A DNA stretch of 64,000 bases from Lentisphaerae bacterium GWF2_38_69 (GCA_001803205.1 MHBE01000005.1:1-64000); one strand, 5' to 3'; counted from the stretch's first letter, positions 8,518 to 19,448 are shown. Program-made: numbers and translations. The notes: generated by a model from the letters alone, not told the origin.

Positions 8518-9876
8518 ATGTTTGATGTAGCAATAATCGGAGCAGGAATTACAGGTTGTTCTATAGCAAGAGAACTTTCAAGATACAAACTTAGTATTGT
8601 ACTTGTCGATAAATCATACGATGTCTGTAATGGAAGTTCAAAAGCCAATAGCGCTATAGTTCATGGCGGTTATGATCCTAAACCCTCAACATTGATGGCT
8701 AAATTTAATGTCGAGGGCAATAGAGTAATAGAAGGGCTATGCCGTGAGCTTTCTGTTCCTTTTAAGCGTATAGGAGCTCTTATAGTTGCATTTGACGATG
8801 CAGACTTAAAAACTCTGGAGATGCTTCTGAAGAGAGGTATAGAAAACGGGGTTCCAGAACTAAAAATCCTAACTGCTCAAGAGACAATTGATATTGATCC
8901 GAATATCAATAAAAACATCAAAGGAGCTCTCTTCTCAGGAACTACAGGAATTGTTAGTCCTTACGAACTGACAATTGCTCTTGCCGAAAATGCCGCTGTC
9001 AACGAAGTGAAAATAAACCTAAATACAGAAGTCCTTAATATTGAAAAAAAGGATGGAATTTTTGAGCTATTTACAAACAAAGGTGAAATATCCACAAAAA
9101 CTGTAGTAAACGCAGCCGGAGTATTTGCTGACAGAATCAATAATCTTGTTTCAAATGACAGATTTGAGATAAAACCCAGAAAAGGCCAATACATGATTTT
9201 AAATAGAAGTACCGGCAACCTTGTTAAACATGTCATTTTTCAATGCCCTTCACAGAAAGGAAAAGGAATATTGGTCACACCTACTGTCTATGGAAATACT
9301 CTCATTGGTCCTGACTCAGAGCAAATTTTTGATAAAGAAGATGTCTCTACAGACAAAAACGCTCTTGAATTTATACAGAGAACAGCTTCAAAAAGCGTAG
9401 AAAATATCCCCTTCAATAAAACAATCAAAACTTTTGCAGGCCTTAGAGCAGAATCTGATCGAAAAGATTTCATTGTAGAGGAAGCGCCAGACTGTCTTGG
9501 ATTCTTTAATGCAGCCGGAATTAAATCTCCAGGACTTACTTCAGCCCCCGCTCTTGCTCTTTATATGGCCTGTATGATTCTTAATAAGCTACCAGCTCAG
9601 AAGAAAAATAATTTTATCAATCATAGAGAAAGCCCGCTTCTAAGATATAAAAACGAATCTGAAAAAGAAAGAGCCTTATCTTCCTCTGATTCTTACAAGA
9701 AAATTATATGCAGATGCGAACAAATTACAGAAGGGGAAATTCTTGACGCTATTTCCAGAGAACCTCTAGCTACGACAAGAGATGGAGTTAAGAGGCGAGC
9801 TAGAGCCGGAATGGGAACTTGTCAGGGAAATCATTGCGGACAGTTAATTCGGTCAATTCTAGGCAATAGTAAATAA
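8518..9876 (+). CDS. FAD-dependent glycerol-3-phosphate dehydrogenase-like oxidoreductase with BFD [2Fe-2S] domain
   Basis: Flavoprotein of 452 residues. The N-terminal dinucleotide fold has DVAIIGAGITGCSIARELS and the family-typical SSKANSAIVHGGYD. The DAO-type substrate domain continues through KPRKGQYMIL and GLRAESDRKDF. The C-terminus is a bacterioferritin-associated-ferredoxin-like [2Fe-2S] domain with CRC near residue 400 and GTCQGNHCG near 440, as in anaerobic GlpA. No GlpB or DUF1667 partner lies beside it. Alternatives are 2-hydroxyglutarate oxidase-like or amino-acid-oxidase-like enzymes of the same fold. The start has no clear Shine-Dalgarno but the protein begins directly with the FAD motif. 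Confidence 0.8.
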   Translation: MFDVAIIGAGITGCSIARELSRYKLSIVLVDKSYDVCNGSSKANSAIVHGGYDPKPSTLMAKFNVEGNRVIEGLCRELSVPFKRIGALIVAFDDADLKTLEMLLKRGIENGVPELKILTAQETIDIDPNINKNIKGALFSGTTGIVSPYELTIALAENAAVNEVKINLNTEVLNIEKKDGIFELFTNKGEISTKTVVNAAGVFADRINNLVSNDRFEIKPRKGQYMILNRSTGNLVKHVIFQCPSQKGKGILVTPTVYGNTLIGPDSEQIFDKEDVSTDKNALEFIQRTASKSVENIPFNKTIKTFAGLRAESDRKDFIVEEAPDCLGFFNAAGIKSPGLTSAPALALYMACMILNKLPAQKKNNFINHRESPLLRYKNESEKERALSSSDSYKKIICRCEQITEGEILDAISREPLATTRDGVKRRARAGMGTCQGNHCGQLIRSILGNSK

Positions 9877-9892
9877 AGATACTGGAGACATT

Positions 9893-9955
9893 ATGTCGCA
9901 GTATTTAATGTTTCAGCTTCAGCCTCATAGTTGGCAAGCTTATTGCTACAAATAG
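9893..9955 (+). CDS. Possible 20-residue small ORF
   Basis: ATG at 9893 preceded by tggag at proper spacing, 20 codons, stop at 9953-9955. It sits between the oxidoreductase and clpB. The peptide has Trp, His and Tyr but no recognisable motif. It may be a leader peptide, a short gene or chance. Confidence 0.2.
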   Translation: MSQYLMFQLQPHSWQAYCYK

Positions 9956-9988
9956 ACCAATATTAAAATTATTGGAGGGACTTTTATT

Positions 9989-12565
9989 ATGGATCAGGAT
10001 AAATTTACAAACAAGACAAGAGAAGCATTAATACTCGCGCAGGAAGAAGTAGTTAAGCGCAAACAACAGGAACTTACTCCTCTTCATCTTATTTATGCGC
10101 TTATATCAGATAAGGGAGGGTTGATAAATTCATTACTCAGCAAAATGCGCATCGATATTCCTTCTCTGGAAAATCGTATTGACAAGGCTCTGAACTCAAT
10201 CCCGTCGGTTCACGGAAGCGGAGCAAATCAGATTTACAGTTCGAGGTCTTTCAGCGAAATTCTTGTTAATGCCAAGTCTATAGCAGAGGAGATGAAGGAT
10301 GAATACATAAGCGTAGAACATCTTTTCATTGCTTTGTTTTCCTCAGTAGAATGTAAAAAAATCTTGTCGGAACTAAATATAAATAAAAATTCTTTCCTTA
10401 ACGCTCTCAAGGAAGCAAGAGGCAATCAGCGAGTTACTTCCCAGGATCCCGAAGGAAGCTTCCAGGCTCTCGAAAAATATTCCAGAGACCTAACGCAAAT
10501 GGCAAGACAGGACAAGCTCGATCCTGTTATCGGAAGAGATGAAGAAATAAGAAGAGCTATTCAGATTCTTTCAAGGAGAACAAAAAATAACCCTGTTCTT
10601 ATAGGTGAAGCAGGAGTAGGAAAAACTGCAATAGTCGAAGGGCTGGCAATAAGAATTATAAGAGGAGATGTGCCAGAAGGACTCAAAGACCGTCGGATAG
10701 TGGCGCTTGATATGGGCGCATTGATTGCGGGAGCCAAATATAGAGGAGAGTTCGAGGAAAGACTCAAAGCCGTTTTAAAAGAAGTTCTCCAGGCAGAAGG
10801 CGAAATAATTCTATTTATCGATGAACTGCATACGGTTGTAGGTGCGGGAGCTGCAGAAGGAGCCATGGATGCCGGCAATCTGTTAAAGCCTATGCTTGCA
10901 AGAGGTGAGCTTCACTGTATCGGAGCGACTACTCTTGATGAATACAGGAAGCATATTGAGAAAGATCCGGCTCTTGAAAGAAGGTTCCAGTCTATCCTTG
11001 TCCAACAGCCTTCAGTGGAAGATACAATTTCCATTTTGCGCGGTATAAGAGAAAGATATGAAATTCACCATGGGGTAAAGATTCTGGATAACGCATTGGT
11101 AGCAGCCGCTACCTTATCTGATAAGTATATTTCAGATAGATTCCTCCCTGACAAGGCAATCGATTTGATTGATGAAGCCGCGGCAAAACTCAGAACTGAA
11201 ATTGATTCAAGTCCAACTGAATTGGATGAAGTGATGAGAAAAAAGATGCGCCTTGAAATAGAAATAGCCGGACTCAGGAAAGAAAAAGACAGTTCCTCAA
11301 GAGATAAAATTACTGAACTTGAGAAAGAACTAAGCGAAGTAAAAGCTACAGAACTAGAACTCAAAACCAGATGGGATAACGAGAAAAATGAAATAGCTGA
11401 TGTTCGCACTATCAAAGAAAGCCTTGAAATAGCAAAACAGAAACTCGAACGGGCAGAAAGAGAATATAATCTTGAAAAAGCCGCAGAGCTAAAACATGGT
11501 GTACTCCCCGGACTTGAAGATCAGCTAAAGAAAGCCGAAGGCAAGCTTGTTAACTCAGATAAGAAAAATAGAATGCTCAAGGAAGAAGTTACCGAAGAGG
11601 ATATTGCGGAAATTATTTCAAGATGGACTCATATACCTGTTAACAAATTAGTACAGGGCGAAAAAGAAAAACTTCTTCAGCTTGAGGAGAATCTTCACAA
11701 GAGAGTTATCGGACAGGATGAAGCTGTCAATGCAGTATCTGATGCTGTTTTAAGAGCTAGAGCAGGACTTAAGGATCCTAATAGGCCAATAGGTTCATTT
11801 ATATTTCTGGGGCCAACTGGAGTAGGAAAGACAGAACTTGCGAGGGCTTTGGCAGAATATCTTTTCGATGATGAAAGAGCCATGATAAGAATCGATATGT
11901 CGGAATATATGGAAAAGCATAGCGTTGCAAGGCTTATCGGTGCTCCTCCCGGATATGTCGGATATGAAGAAGGAGGACAGCTTACAGAAGCTGTAAGAAG
12001 AAAACCTTACTGCGTTATTTTATTTGATGAAATTGAAAAAGCTCATCCTGATGTTTTCAATACTTTGCTTCAGCTGCTTGATGACGGGAGGCTTACCGAT
12101 TCTCAGGGAAGGATGGTTAATTTCAAAAACACAATACTCATTATGACTTCCAATATCGGTAGCAGGTATCTCCTTGATGGAAAAATCGAAGAGGAGAGCA
12201 CAAGAAACAAGGTAATGAACGAGCTTAAAAATTCTTTCAGACCTGAATTCCTAAACAGAATAGACGAAATAGTGATCTTCCACTCACTGACTAAGGAGCA
12301 TATCCTTGATATCGTGGATATACAGATGAAGAACTTTGCGAAAAGACTGGAAGGTTTGGGAATAGAAATCAGCGTGAGCAAGGAAGCCAAGAACTTGATA
12401 GCTGAAAGAGGCTATGAACCTGTATATGGAGCCAGACCCATAAAAAGACTTATATCCAGAATCATAGAAACGCCTGTGTCACGAAAGATTATTGCAGGGG
12501 AAATAAAAGAAAATAAGAAGCTCAAAATTACTCTTTTCAACGGGGAATTGTCATTTACCCAGTAG
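9989..12565 (+). CDS. clpB: ATP-dependent disaggregase ClpB
   Basis: Hexameric AAA+ chaperone that resolubilises aggregated proteins with DnaK. The 858 residues include the N-terminal Clp repeat domain (1-150) and AAA-1 with Walker A GEAGVGKT near 206 and [16 protein letters not shown] charged coiled-coil M domain lies at roughly 400-530, which separates ClpB from ClpA. AAA-2 has GPTGVGKT near 608, [16 protein letters not shown] and sensor [10 protein letters not shown] ggaggg ribosome-binding site precedes the ATG. A terminator follows. I see no CIRCE operator upstream. Confidence 0.97.
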   Translation: MDQDKFTNKTREALILAQEEVVKRKQQELTPLHLIYALISDKGGLINSLLSKMRIDIPSLENRIDKALNSIPSVHGSGANQIYSSRSFSEILVNAKSIAEEMKDEYISVEHLFIALFSSVECKKILSELNINKNSFLNALKEARGNQRVTSQDPEGSFQALEKYSRDLTQMARQDKLDPVIGRDEEIRRAIQILSRRTKNNPVLIGEAGVGKTAIVEGLAIRIIRGDVPEGLKDRRIVALDMGALIAGAKYRGEFEERLKAVLKEVLQAEGEIILFIDELHTVVGAGAAEGAMDAGNLLKPMLARGELHCIGATTLDEYRKHIEKDPALERRFQSILVQQPSVEDTISILRGIRERYEIHHGVKILDNALVAAATLSDKYISDRFLPDKAIDLIDEAAAKLRTEIDSSPTELDEVMRKKMRLEIEIAGLRKEKDSSSRDKITELEKELSEVKATELELKTRWDNEKNEIADVRTIKESLEIAKQKLERAEREYNLEKAAELKHGVLPGLEDQLKKAEGKLVNSDKKNRMLKEEVTEEDIAEIISRWTHIPVNKLVQGEKEKLLQLEENLHKRVIGQDEAVNAVSDAVLRARAGLKDPNRPIGSFIFLGPTGVGKTELARALAEYLFDDERAMIRIDMSEYMEKHSVARLIGAPPGYVGYEEGGQLTEAVRRKPYCVILFDEIEKAHPDVFNTLLQLLDDGRLTDSQGRMVNFKNTILIMTSNIGSRYLLDGKIEEESTRNKVMNELKNSFRPEFLNRIDEIVIFHSLTKEHILDIVDIQMKNFAKRLEGLGIEISVSKEAKNLIAERGYEPVYGARPIKRLISRIIETPVSRKIIAGEIKENKKLKITLFNGELSFTQ

Positions 12566-12577
12566 TAATTCGCAGGA

Positions 12578-12608
12578 GAAGGACTGCTTACTAAAGTCCT
12601 TCGTTTTT
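12578..12608 (+). terminator. Terminator after clpB
   Basis: 8-bp stem GAAGGACT (12578-12585) and AGTCCTTC (12595-12602) with a 9-base loop, followed by GTTTTT. It begins 12 bases after the clpB stop. Confidence 0.75.
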
Positions 12609-12624
12609 GAAAGGAGTATGAAAA

Positions 12625-12700
12625 TGGAGCCAGCTGTCGGAGTCGAACCGACGACCTACTGATTACAAGTCAATTGCTCTACCAACTGAGCTAAGCTGGC
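12625..12700 (-). tRNA. tRNA-Thr (TGT)
   Basis: Full cloverleaf on the minus strand. The acceptor 5' strand GCCAGCT is at the 12700 end, the anticodon is TGT (plus-strand 12665-12667) and the T arm contains GGTTCGACTCC. The 3' CCA is encoded (12625-12627). Confidence 0.96.
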
Positions 12701-12878
12701 TTGATTTCTTTTGATAAAGAAGGAAAAAATTAGTTTCAATTAATGAATTTACAAATTAAAAAAAGTTTTTTTACAAATATTCTACTGTTGAATTAATCTT
12801 AATGTGTTTGATGAATTCGATAAATGATATAAAATCATAACAAAGAAAGAATACTTATAGTCTCGCGGAGAGTTAAAC

Positions 12879-14603
12879 TTGTCATCTAATCTTGAAAACA
12901 GTGCATATATACTGACTGTACTGCTTGACAATCAAATTATAAACGAAGAACAGCTCGAACTTGCTCGGCAGCTCGCTTCAAAAAGCAATGGAGAGCTGAA
13001 CATTATTTCTGCTTTAAAGAAGTTAAGATTTGTAGACGATACGAAGATTCTTTCAGTTGTGGCCAGAGAATATGGAATGGATACTGTGGATTTAACTTCC
13101 ATGAAGATTGAACAATCCATCCTCGATCAGATCCCTTTGAATATTGTAAAGGAATACAAAATTATCCCTCTTGGTTATGACGCGGATATTCTTAAAGTAG
13201 CAATTGCTGATCCGACGGATATTGAGACTATTGACTCTTTAAGATTCATATTAAAAAAAGATATAGAAGGAGTCGTTGCGCCAAGAGATCAGATTAACAG
13301 GATGATTGACCATTATTATGGTTCTCTGGATGAAAGCGTGGATTCTTTTCTTAAGGATATAGATGGCAGCGATAAAATTGAATCTACTATCAATAATCCT
13401 TTTAAAGAAGAGGAAGAGGCCAACGCAGAAGATGCTCCAATTATTAAACTTGTGTCACTTATAATAGTCGAAGCATTTAAAAGAAGAGCAAGCGATATTC
13501 ATATTGAACCTCTTGAGAAAAGATTCAGGGTAAGATACAGAATAGACGGAGTGCTCGTAGAAGTGGACAGCCCTCCAAAATATCTGCAGGCCAATATAAT
13601 AAGCCGTATGAAAATTATGGCAAAACTTGACATCGCCGAGAAACGATTGCCTCAGGACGGGCGAATTCAGCTTAAAATATTGGAAAAGAACATCGATTTG
13701 CGTGTCTCATCCGTTCCAACTTCCCACGGAGAAAGCATTGTTATGAGAATTCTCGATAAAACAAGTATTATGCTTGACATATCTACGCTGGGATACTTTC
13801 CTGATGATGCTGATCTGGTAAATAAAATTATTAATATGCCTGACGGGATATTCCTTGTTACCGGCCCGACCGGTTCAGGAAAAACTACTTCACTTTATGC
13901 TTTTCTGAACGCGGTTAATAAATCCACCAGAAAGATAATTACAGCCGAAGATCCTGTAGAATACCAACTTGAGGGGATAAATCAGGTTCAGGTAAATTCC
14001 TCTATAGGTTTGACATTCGCGGCAGTTCTGAGAGCCATGGTAAGACAGGCTCCAAATATAATAATGGTCGGGGAAATTCGAGATGGGGAAACAGCAGAAA
14101 TAGCAATTAATGCGGCTCTTACCGGACATTTTGTTCTCAGCACGCTTCATACTAATGATGCTCCAAGCGCAATAACCAGGCTTATTGATATTGGAGTAAA
14201 ACCTTTCCTTGTCGCATCGTCAGTAAGAGCTATCATGGCACAGAGACTAGTCAGAAGAATATGCTCCGCGTGCTCAGAAGATTATATCCCTAACGAAACT
14301 GAAATTAAACTTATGGGAGTTGAGCCTGACGCTATAAAAAAAGCCACTTTCAAAAAAGGCAAAGGGTGCACAGAGTGCAATAATACGGGGTTCAAGGGAC
14401 GATTTGGTATTATTGAACTGTTTATGCTTACAGAGGATTTGCAGGAATTGATATTTAAAGGGGCTTCCTCCTTCCAGATTAAGGAAGCAGCCAGAAAAGC
14501 AGGGATGAAAACGCTGAGGGAAGATGGTGTAAGAAAAGTTATGGCTGGAATGACTACTATTGAAGAAGTTGTAAGAGTTTCTATCGGAAATGAAGAAGAA
14601 TAG
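12879..14603 (+). CDS. pilB: PilB/GspE-type pilus assembly ATPase (first copy)
   Basis: Secretion-superfamily ATPase, 574 residues, starting at a TTG with gcggagag upstream. The N-terminal MshEN/T2SSE_N domain spans about 10-150. The catalytic domain has Walker A GPTGSGKTT near 329, EDPVEYQ, the Walker B region MVGEIRD and the His-box TLHTND. A zinc tetracysteine follows: CSAC near 466 and CTEC about 30 residues on. The usual RQDPD before Walker B reads RQAPN here (from residue 389), unlike the second copy. It lies 21 bases before that second ATPase and heads the pilus motor block. It may drive type IV pilus extension or a related secretion or transformation fibre. Confidence 0.92.
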   Translation: MSSNLENSAYILTVLLDNQIINEEQLELARQLASKSNGELNIISALKKLRFVDDTKILSVVAREYGMDTVDLTSMKIEQSILDQIPLNIVKEYKIIPLGYDADILKVAIADPTDIETIDSLRFILKKDIEGVVAPRDQINRMIDHYYGSLDESVDSFLKDIDGSDKIESTINNPFKEEEEANAEDAPIIKLVSLIIVEAFKRRASDIHIEPLEKRFRVRYRIDGVLVEVDSPPKYLQANIISRMKIMAKLDIAEKRLPQDGRIQLKILEKNIDLRVSSVPTSHGESIVMRILDKTSIMLDISTLGYFPDDADLVNKIINMPDGIFLVTGPTGSGKTTSLYAFLNAVNKSTRKIITAEDPVEYQLEGINQVQVNSSIGLTFAAVLRAMVRQAPNIIMVGEIRDGETAEIAINAALTGHFVLSTLHTNDAPSAITRLIDIGVKPFLVASSVRAIMAQRLVRRICSACSEDYIPNETEIKLMGVEPDAIKKATFKKGKGCTECNNTGFKGRFGIIELFMLTEDLQELIFKGASSFQIKEAARKAGMKTLREDGVRKVMAGMTTIEEVVRVSIGNEEE

Positions 14604-14624
14604 GTTGATGAGGTAGTTTGATTT

Positions 14625-16310
14625 ATGGATACGGAAAGTATAGTGCTTAAAGAGATAATGCTCTCTGAATCGCTCATAGACAAAGAGCAGGTGACAGAAA
14701 TTGAAGAAGAAATTAATCGAACAGGAAAACCTTTTGCCGATATATTGGTTGCATATCAATTTGTCACAAAAGAACAGCTTCTTGAAATAATAGCTTCTTA
14801 TCTTGGCACGGAAGTATTAGATCTTAATTCAATCGAGATTCCTAAAGAAATAGTCAAACTTCTAGAGCCTGCTCAAGCGAGAATGTATGGAGCTCTTCCA
14901 ATAGGTTACGAAAGCGATGGCACATTGAAAGTTACCTTAATTGCACCTCTGAATTATCAGGTTTCAGAAGATTTGAGTTTTATTATCAATAAAAGGCTCA
15001 AAGTTTATGTCGCAAGCCAAAACCAGATTTTTAATACCATTGAAAAGTACTATCCGACTGCCTCTTTGAGCGATGTACTTGCAGATCTCGAACCTGGAGT
15101 TGAGGATGTTCTCGGCAATGAGACAGATGAAAATAAACTTTCTGAAGCGGCCAATAACGCCCCAATCATTAAATTTGTTGATGTGATCTTATACCAGGCA
15201 GTTAAAGACCAGTCAAGTGATATTCACTTTGAACCTTTTGAAAACAGCTTCAAGATTCGTTACAGGGTAGATGGAGTTCTTTATGAAATGGCTCCCCCTC
15301 CTAAAAATCTCGCGACGCCTGTTATAAGCCGTATAAAAATTATGAGCAATCTTAATATATCTGAACGAAGGCTGCCTCAGGACGGAAGGATTCAGGTGAG
15401 GATTGCAGGAAAGGTAGTAGATCTTCGTGTTTCTACCCTTCCTACTCAATTTGGGGAATCAGTGGTGCTGCGTATTCTTGACAAAAGCATTGTAAATCTA
15501 GACCTTAACTCTTTAGGGATTGACGAAATAGTCCTCGAGCAAATCAGGAAATTGATTGAGCGTCCAAATGGTATTTTTATTGTTACAGGGCCCACAGGTT
15601 CCGGAAAAACCACTACTTTATATTCATGTCTCAAAGAAATAAATAAAGTAACGGATAAAATCCTTACCGCTGAAGAACCCGTCGAATATGATTTGGAAGG
15701 CGTCATACAAGTTCCGATCAATACTGCTATTAATATGACTTTTGCAAGAGCTTTGAGGGCTTTTTTAAGGCAGGATCCTGATATAATCATGCTTGGTGAA
15801 ATTCGAGACCTTGAGACAGCACAAATGGCTGTTCAAGCTTCACTAACCGGGCACTTTGTATTTTCTACTCTCCATACAAAAGAGGCCGCGGATGCCATCA
15901 CCAGGCTTATAGATATGGGAGTTATGCCTTATCTTATTACTTCCTCTCTGGTTGGGGTTATAGGTCAAAGATTGTTGAGAAGAATTTGCAAATCATGTAA
16001 AACAAGTTATGTACCCAAAGAAGAAGAGCTGAAAATGCTTGGGCTAACCAGTGATGATGTTTTAGATAAAAAATTTTATTATGGCAAAGGGTGCAGTTTT
16101 TGCAACAATACAGGATATAAAGGGAGAAAGGCTATAGTTGAACTCATAAGAATAACTCCTGAAATATGCGAACTTATAAATAAATTTTCTCCGACTATAA
16201 CAATTAGGCGAAAAGCAATTGAACAGGGCATGGTTACTATGAGAAATGATGGCATTAAGGCTGTTTTCAACGGAGAAACGACTATGGAAGAAGTTCTTAA
16301 ATACACTTAG
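14625..16310 (+). CDS. pilB: PilB/GspE-type pilus assembly ATPase (second copy)
   Basis: Paralogue of the preceding gene, 561 residues. The N-terminal MshEN domain is followed by Walker A GPTGSGKTT near 322, AEEPVEYDLEG, the canonical RQDPDIIMLGEIRD and STLHTKE. A C4 zinc site is formed by CKSC and CSFC. Because it keeps the canonical RQDPD, it is the better candidate for the main extension motor. Two tandem extension-type ATPases beside one PilT and one PilC suggest either two machines sharing a platform or a heteromeric motor; the sequence does not decide. Confidence 0.93.
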   Translation: MDTESIVLKEIMLSESLIDKEQVTEIEEEINRTGKPFADILVAYQFVTKEQLLEIIASYLGTEVLDLNSIEIPKEIVKLLEPAQARMYGALPIGYESDGTLKVTLIAPLNYQVSEDLSFIINKRLKVYVASQNQIFNTIEKYYPTASLSDVLADLEPGVEDVLGNETDENKLSEAANNAPIIKFVDVILYQAVKDQSSDIHFEPFENSFKIRYRVDGVLYEMAPPPKNLATPVISRIKIMSNLNISERRLPQDGRIQVRIAGKVVDLRVSTLPTQFGESVVLRILDKSIVNLDLNSLGIDEIVLEQIRKLIERPNGIFIVTGPTGSGKTTTLYSCLKEINKVTDKILTAEEPVEYDLEGVIQVPINTAINMTFARALRAFLRQDPDIIMLGEIRDLETAQMAVQASLTGHFVFSTLHTKEAADAITRLIDMGVMPYLITSSLVGVIGQRLLRRICKSCKTSYVPKEEELKMLGLTSDDVLDKKFYYGKGCSFCNNTGYKGRKAIVELIRITPEICELINKFSPTITIRRKAIEQGMVTMRNDGIKAVFNGETTMEEVLKYT

Positions 16311-16348
16311 AATAGTGTTGAATCCGAAATAAAAAGGATATTGTTTGT

Positions 16349-17419
16349 ATGGCTATTGAAATGGTTGACCTTTTGGAACTGATAATTGCTGAGGAAGGCA
16401 GTGACCTTCATCTTGAGGTTGGAGCTCCTCCTACTCTTAGGCTCCATGGAGGTTTAGTGCCTCTTGATAGTCCCCAGTTAAAACCAGAAGATACGGAACG
16501 GCTCGTTAAATCAATAACATCTGACTTCCATCAGAAAATGATAAGGGAAGTAGGCACAGTTGATTTTGGCTTTGATTTCAGTGGGAAGGCACGGTTCAGA
16601 GTAAGCGCTCTTAAGCAGAAAGGAGTTTACGGTGCTGTTCTCAGAATGATACCAAATTCTTTTCTTACTCTTGAACAAATAGGTCTTCCTACTGTGATGA
16701 AAGATGTTCTTTATAGGCCCAGAGGTTTGGTGCTGGTAACCGGTCCGACTGGAAGCGGAAAGAGTACAACACTGGCTTCAATGATAGATGTAATTAACAC
16801 AGAAAGAGATGCCCATATAGTAACAATAGAAGATCCGATAGAATTTTTTCACAGACACAAAAAAGGCATTGTCATGCAACGGGAAGTTGGAGTAGATGTC
16901 CCATCATTTGAAGATGCTCTAAGGCGTGCACTCAGACAGGATCCTGATGTTATTCTTGTAGGTGAAATGCGTGACCTTGAAACGATGAAAGCTGCTGTTA
17001 CAGCTGCCGAAACAGGGCATTTGGTTTTTGCGACTCTTCACACGATAGGAGCTGCTAGAACTGTAGATAGAATCATTGATGCTTTCCCGCAGAATCAGCA
17101 GGGACAGATTCGTACTCAGCTGGCTTCTTCTCTTATAGCAGTTGTATCACAGGTTCTGATTAAAAGAGACGATAAACCAGGACGCGTTGCAGCTTTTGAA
17201 GTGATGATTTCTATTCCTGCAGTACAGGCGCTTATAAGAGAAAATAAGACATATCTTATTACTTCTGTTCTTCAGACTGGAGCTAAATGGGGAATGAATA
17301 CACTCGATGGACACCTTGTAGAGCTCTATATGAAGAATATTATTTCATATGAAGAATTGATAACGAAATCTCAGGATCCTGAATCGGTTATCAAAAAAAT
17401 TAAAGGTTCAGCAAATTAA
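16349..17419 (+). CDS. pilT: Twitching motility retraction ATPase PilT
   Basis: Retraction motor of type IV pili, 356 residues, the usual PilT length. It has [15 protein letters not shown] at the N-terminus, Walker [10 protein letters not shown] near 132, [25 protein letters not shown] and [19 protein letters not shown]. It lacks the MshEN domain and the tetracysteine of PilB, which separates it from the two upstream ATPases. It lies between pilB and pilC, 38 and 25 bases away, in the common pilB-pilT-pilC order. Confidence 0.96.
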   Translation: MAIEMVDLLELIIAEEGSDLHLEVGAPPTLRLHGGLVPLDSPQLKPEDTERLVKSITSDFHQKMIREVGTVDFGFDFSGKARFRVSALKQKGVYGAVLRMIPNSFLTLEQIGLPTVMKDVLYRPRGLVLVTGPTGSGKSTTLASMIDVINTERDAHIVTIEDPIEFFHRHKKGIVMQREVGVDVPSFEDALRRALRQDPDVILVGEMRDLETMKAAVTAAETGHLVFATLHTIGAARTVDRIIDAFPQNQQGQIRTQLASSLIAVVSQVLIKRDDKPGRVAAFEVMISIPAVQALIRENKTYLITSVLQTGAKWGMNTLDGHLVELYMKNIISYEELITKSQDPESVIKKIKGSAN

Positions 17420-17444
17420 ACAATAATAAACAAAGAGGTTAATT

Positions 17445-18710
17445 GTGGCTCAGTACTCATATACTGCGATGAATTCAGCCGGCAAAGAAGTCAAAGGCAC
17501 AATGACTGCTAACAAAGAAGGAGAAGTAAATTCAGCGCTTAAAGCTAATGGTTATTTTCCGATTGAAATACGAGAAGTTTCTGCAGGCAAGAAAAGTAAA
17601 GAGAAAGTTTCAGCAGTAGCTGGAAAGAAAAAAAGAGGCCTCTTTGATATACAGATTGGTGCCGTAAAAATACCTCCTAAAGAATTGGTTCTTTTTACCA
17701 GACAGCTTTCAATCCTTCTTGATGCAGGTCTTCCGCTTATAAGAGCATTGCGAACACTTGAAAAGCAGGCAAGAAATAAACCGGTAAAAAAAATATTGGG
17801 CGAGACGGCAGATTATGTAGAAGGAGGTTTTACTTTTTCTGAAGCTCTTACTAAAAATCCAAAAAGCTTTGATCAGCTTTATACGAATATGATAAAAGCC
17901 GGCGAATCTGCAGGGGCTATGGAAGTAATTCTCGGGAGACTTGCTTCTTTCATGGAAAAACTCGCAAGAATTCTTGCCAAGATTAAATCAGCTATGATTT
18001 ACCCTGCCGCAGTTATGAGCGTTGCATTAGGAGTAACAGCGTTTCTAATGGTTGTTATTGTTCCCAAGTTCGAAAAGATATTCTCAGAACTTATGAATGG
18101 AATGCCCCTTCCTGCTCTAACAACATTTGTAATGAATATAAGTAAAATATTTATGGCATACTATATGCAGATTGGGGGAGCAATAGTAGGATTGATTATA
18201 ATTCTTAAGATTACAAAAAAAACAAAAAAAGGCCGATTTTTACTCGATGCACTGAAATTCAGAATGCCGGTCTTCGGGCAATTAGTCTCAAAGACCTCTA
18301 TTACCAGATTTGCAAGAACATTCGGGACATTGCTTTCATCAGGAGTGCCGGTTCTTAGAGCGCTTATGATAGTTAGAGATACTGCTGGAAATGGCCTTGT
18401 CGAGAAGGCGATACAGAAAGTCCATGATGCAGTGAAAGAAGGAGAGACTATAGCTGCGCCGCTGGCGGCAACAAAAATTTTCCCGGATATGGTTATAAGT
18501 ATGGTTGAAGTAGGGGAAGAAACAGGAAAACTTCCGGAAATGCTTGAAAAAATTGCAGATACTTATGAAGAAGAAGTAGACAATGCTGTTGATGCTTTGA
18601 CCTCTCTGCTGGAACCGATAATGATAGTTTTCATGGCCGTTGTAGTAGGAACGATAGTTATTGCGATGTTTATGCCTCTTATCAGTATAATGCAGAATCT
18701 CGGAGGATAA
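17445..18710 (+). CDS. pilC: Type IV pilus inner-membrane platform protein PilC
   Basis: Polytopic platform protein of the pilus motor, 421 residues, GTG start. After a short YSYTAMNSAGKEVKGTM motif come two T2SSF repeats. The first has LVLFTRQLSILLDAGLPLIRAL, the second TRFARTFGTLLSSGVPVLRAL, each followed by membrane helices. The C-terminus has LLEPIMIVFMAVVVGTIVIAMFMPL. It closes the motor block; no pilin, PilD, PilM-Q or prepilin genes are in the window, so they must lie elsewhere. Confidence 0.95.
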   Translation: MAQYSYTAMNSAGKEVKGTMTANKEGEVNSALKANGYFPIEIREVSAGKKSKEKVSAVAGKKKRGLFDIQIGAVKIPPKELVLFTRQLSILLDAGLPLIRALRTLEKQARNKPVKKILGETADYVEGGFTFSEALTKNPKSFDQLYTNMIKAGESAGAMEVILGRLASFMEKLARILAKIKSAMIYPAAVMSVALGVTAFLMVVIVPKFEKIFSELMNGMPLPALTTFVMNISKIFMAYYMQIGGAIVGLIIILKITKKTKKGRFLLDALKFRMPVFGQLVSKTSITRFARTFGTLLSSGVPVLRALMIVRDTAGNGLVEKAIQKVHDAVKEGETIAAPLAATKIFPDMVISMVEVGEETGKLPEMLEKIADTYEEEVDNAVDALTSLLEPIMIVFMAVVVGTIVIAMFMPLISIMQNLGG

Positions 18711-18717
18711 TGTTTTA

Positions 18718-19434
18718 ATGAGCGACAAAGTCTATATTCTTGACATAGGCAATACTAACACGAGATGTTCTCTTTACGATGGTGGCAAATTCATTGAAAT
18801 ATTCAGAAAAAGAACAAGAGATATTTATGCTGATGATATTCCCTACGGACTTCCTATTGCCGCGGCAAGCGTAGTTCCATGGGCCAAAGACAAATTAAAG
18901 AGAGATGATATTTTCTATGTTTCGAATCAGTGTAATTTAGGGATTGATTTATCTCTTGTGGATTCAGATAAACTTGGACCGGATCGGATTGCCAATCTTG
19001 CTGCCCTTAAAGCTCTTTCCGCTCTTCCTGCCGCGGTAATTGATGTCGGAACTGCTATAACTCTTGAAGCATTAGATGAAAAAGGTGTTTTTGTAGGAGG
19101 AATAATTGCTCCTGGTCGTGAACTCCAGAGGAAAGCATTAGGCTCGTACACGGCAGCTCTGCCCTATATACCTGTTAGCGGAGGAAAAACTTATAAGTCT
19201 TTTGGCAGAGACACCGAAGATTCTATTATACTCGGAACGGACTACGGAGTAATAGGAGCAGTTAAGGAATTTATGTCGGTAACAAGAAGAGAGATGAAAA
19301 CAGATAAAGTATCTTTTCTGGTTGCAGGAGGAGATGCTGCAATTCTTGCTAAAAATATTCCCGAACTTAAGGTTGTTCCAAAAGAATTTACGCTCATCGG
19401 TGTTTTGGAAATCTGGAAAATAAACAAACAATAA
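18718..19434 (+). CDS. coaX: Type III pantothenate kinase CoaX
   Basis: First committed step of coenzyme A synthesis: phosphorylates pantothenate with ATP. At 238 residues it is slightly short of the family's 250-260. It has the ASKHA phosphate loop ILDIGNTNTRCSLYDG, GPDRIANLAALKAL, the catalytic-region DVGTAITLEALD and GGIIAPG. It starts 7 bases after pilC, so it probably sits on the same transcript. coaBC, panB and panC follow 2-4 kb downstream on the same strand. Confidence 0.95.
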   Translation: MSDKVYILDIGNTNTRCSLYDGGKFIEIFRKRTRDIYADDIPYGLPIAAASVVPWAKDKLKRDDIFYVSNQCNLGIDLSLVDSDKLGPDRIANLAALKALSALPAAVIDVGTAITLEALDEKGVFVGGIIAPGRELQRKALGSYTAALPYIPVSGGKTYKSFGRDTEDSIILGTDYGVIGAVKEFMSVTRREMKTDKVSFLVAGGDAAILAKNIPELKVVPKEFTLIGVLEIWKINKQ

Positions 19435-19448
19435 AGGTAAAAAAATAT

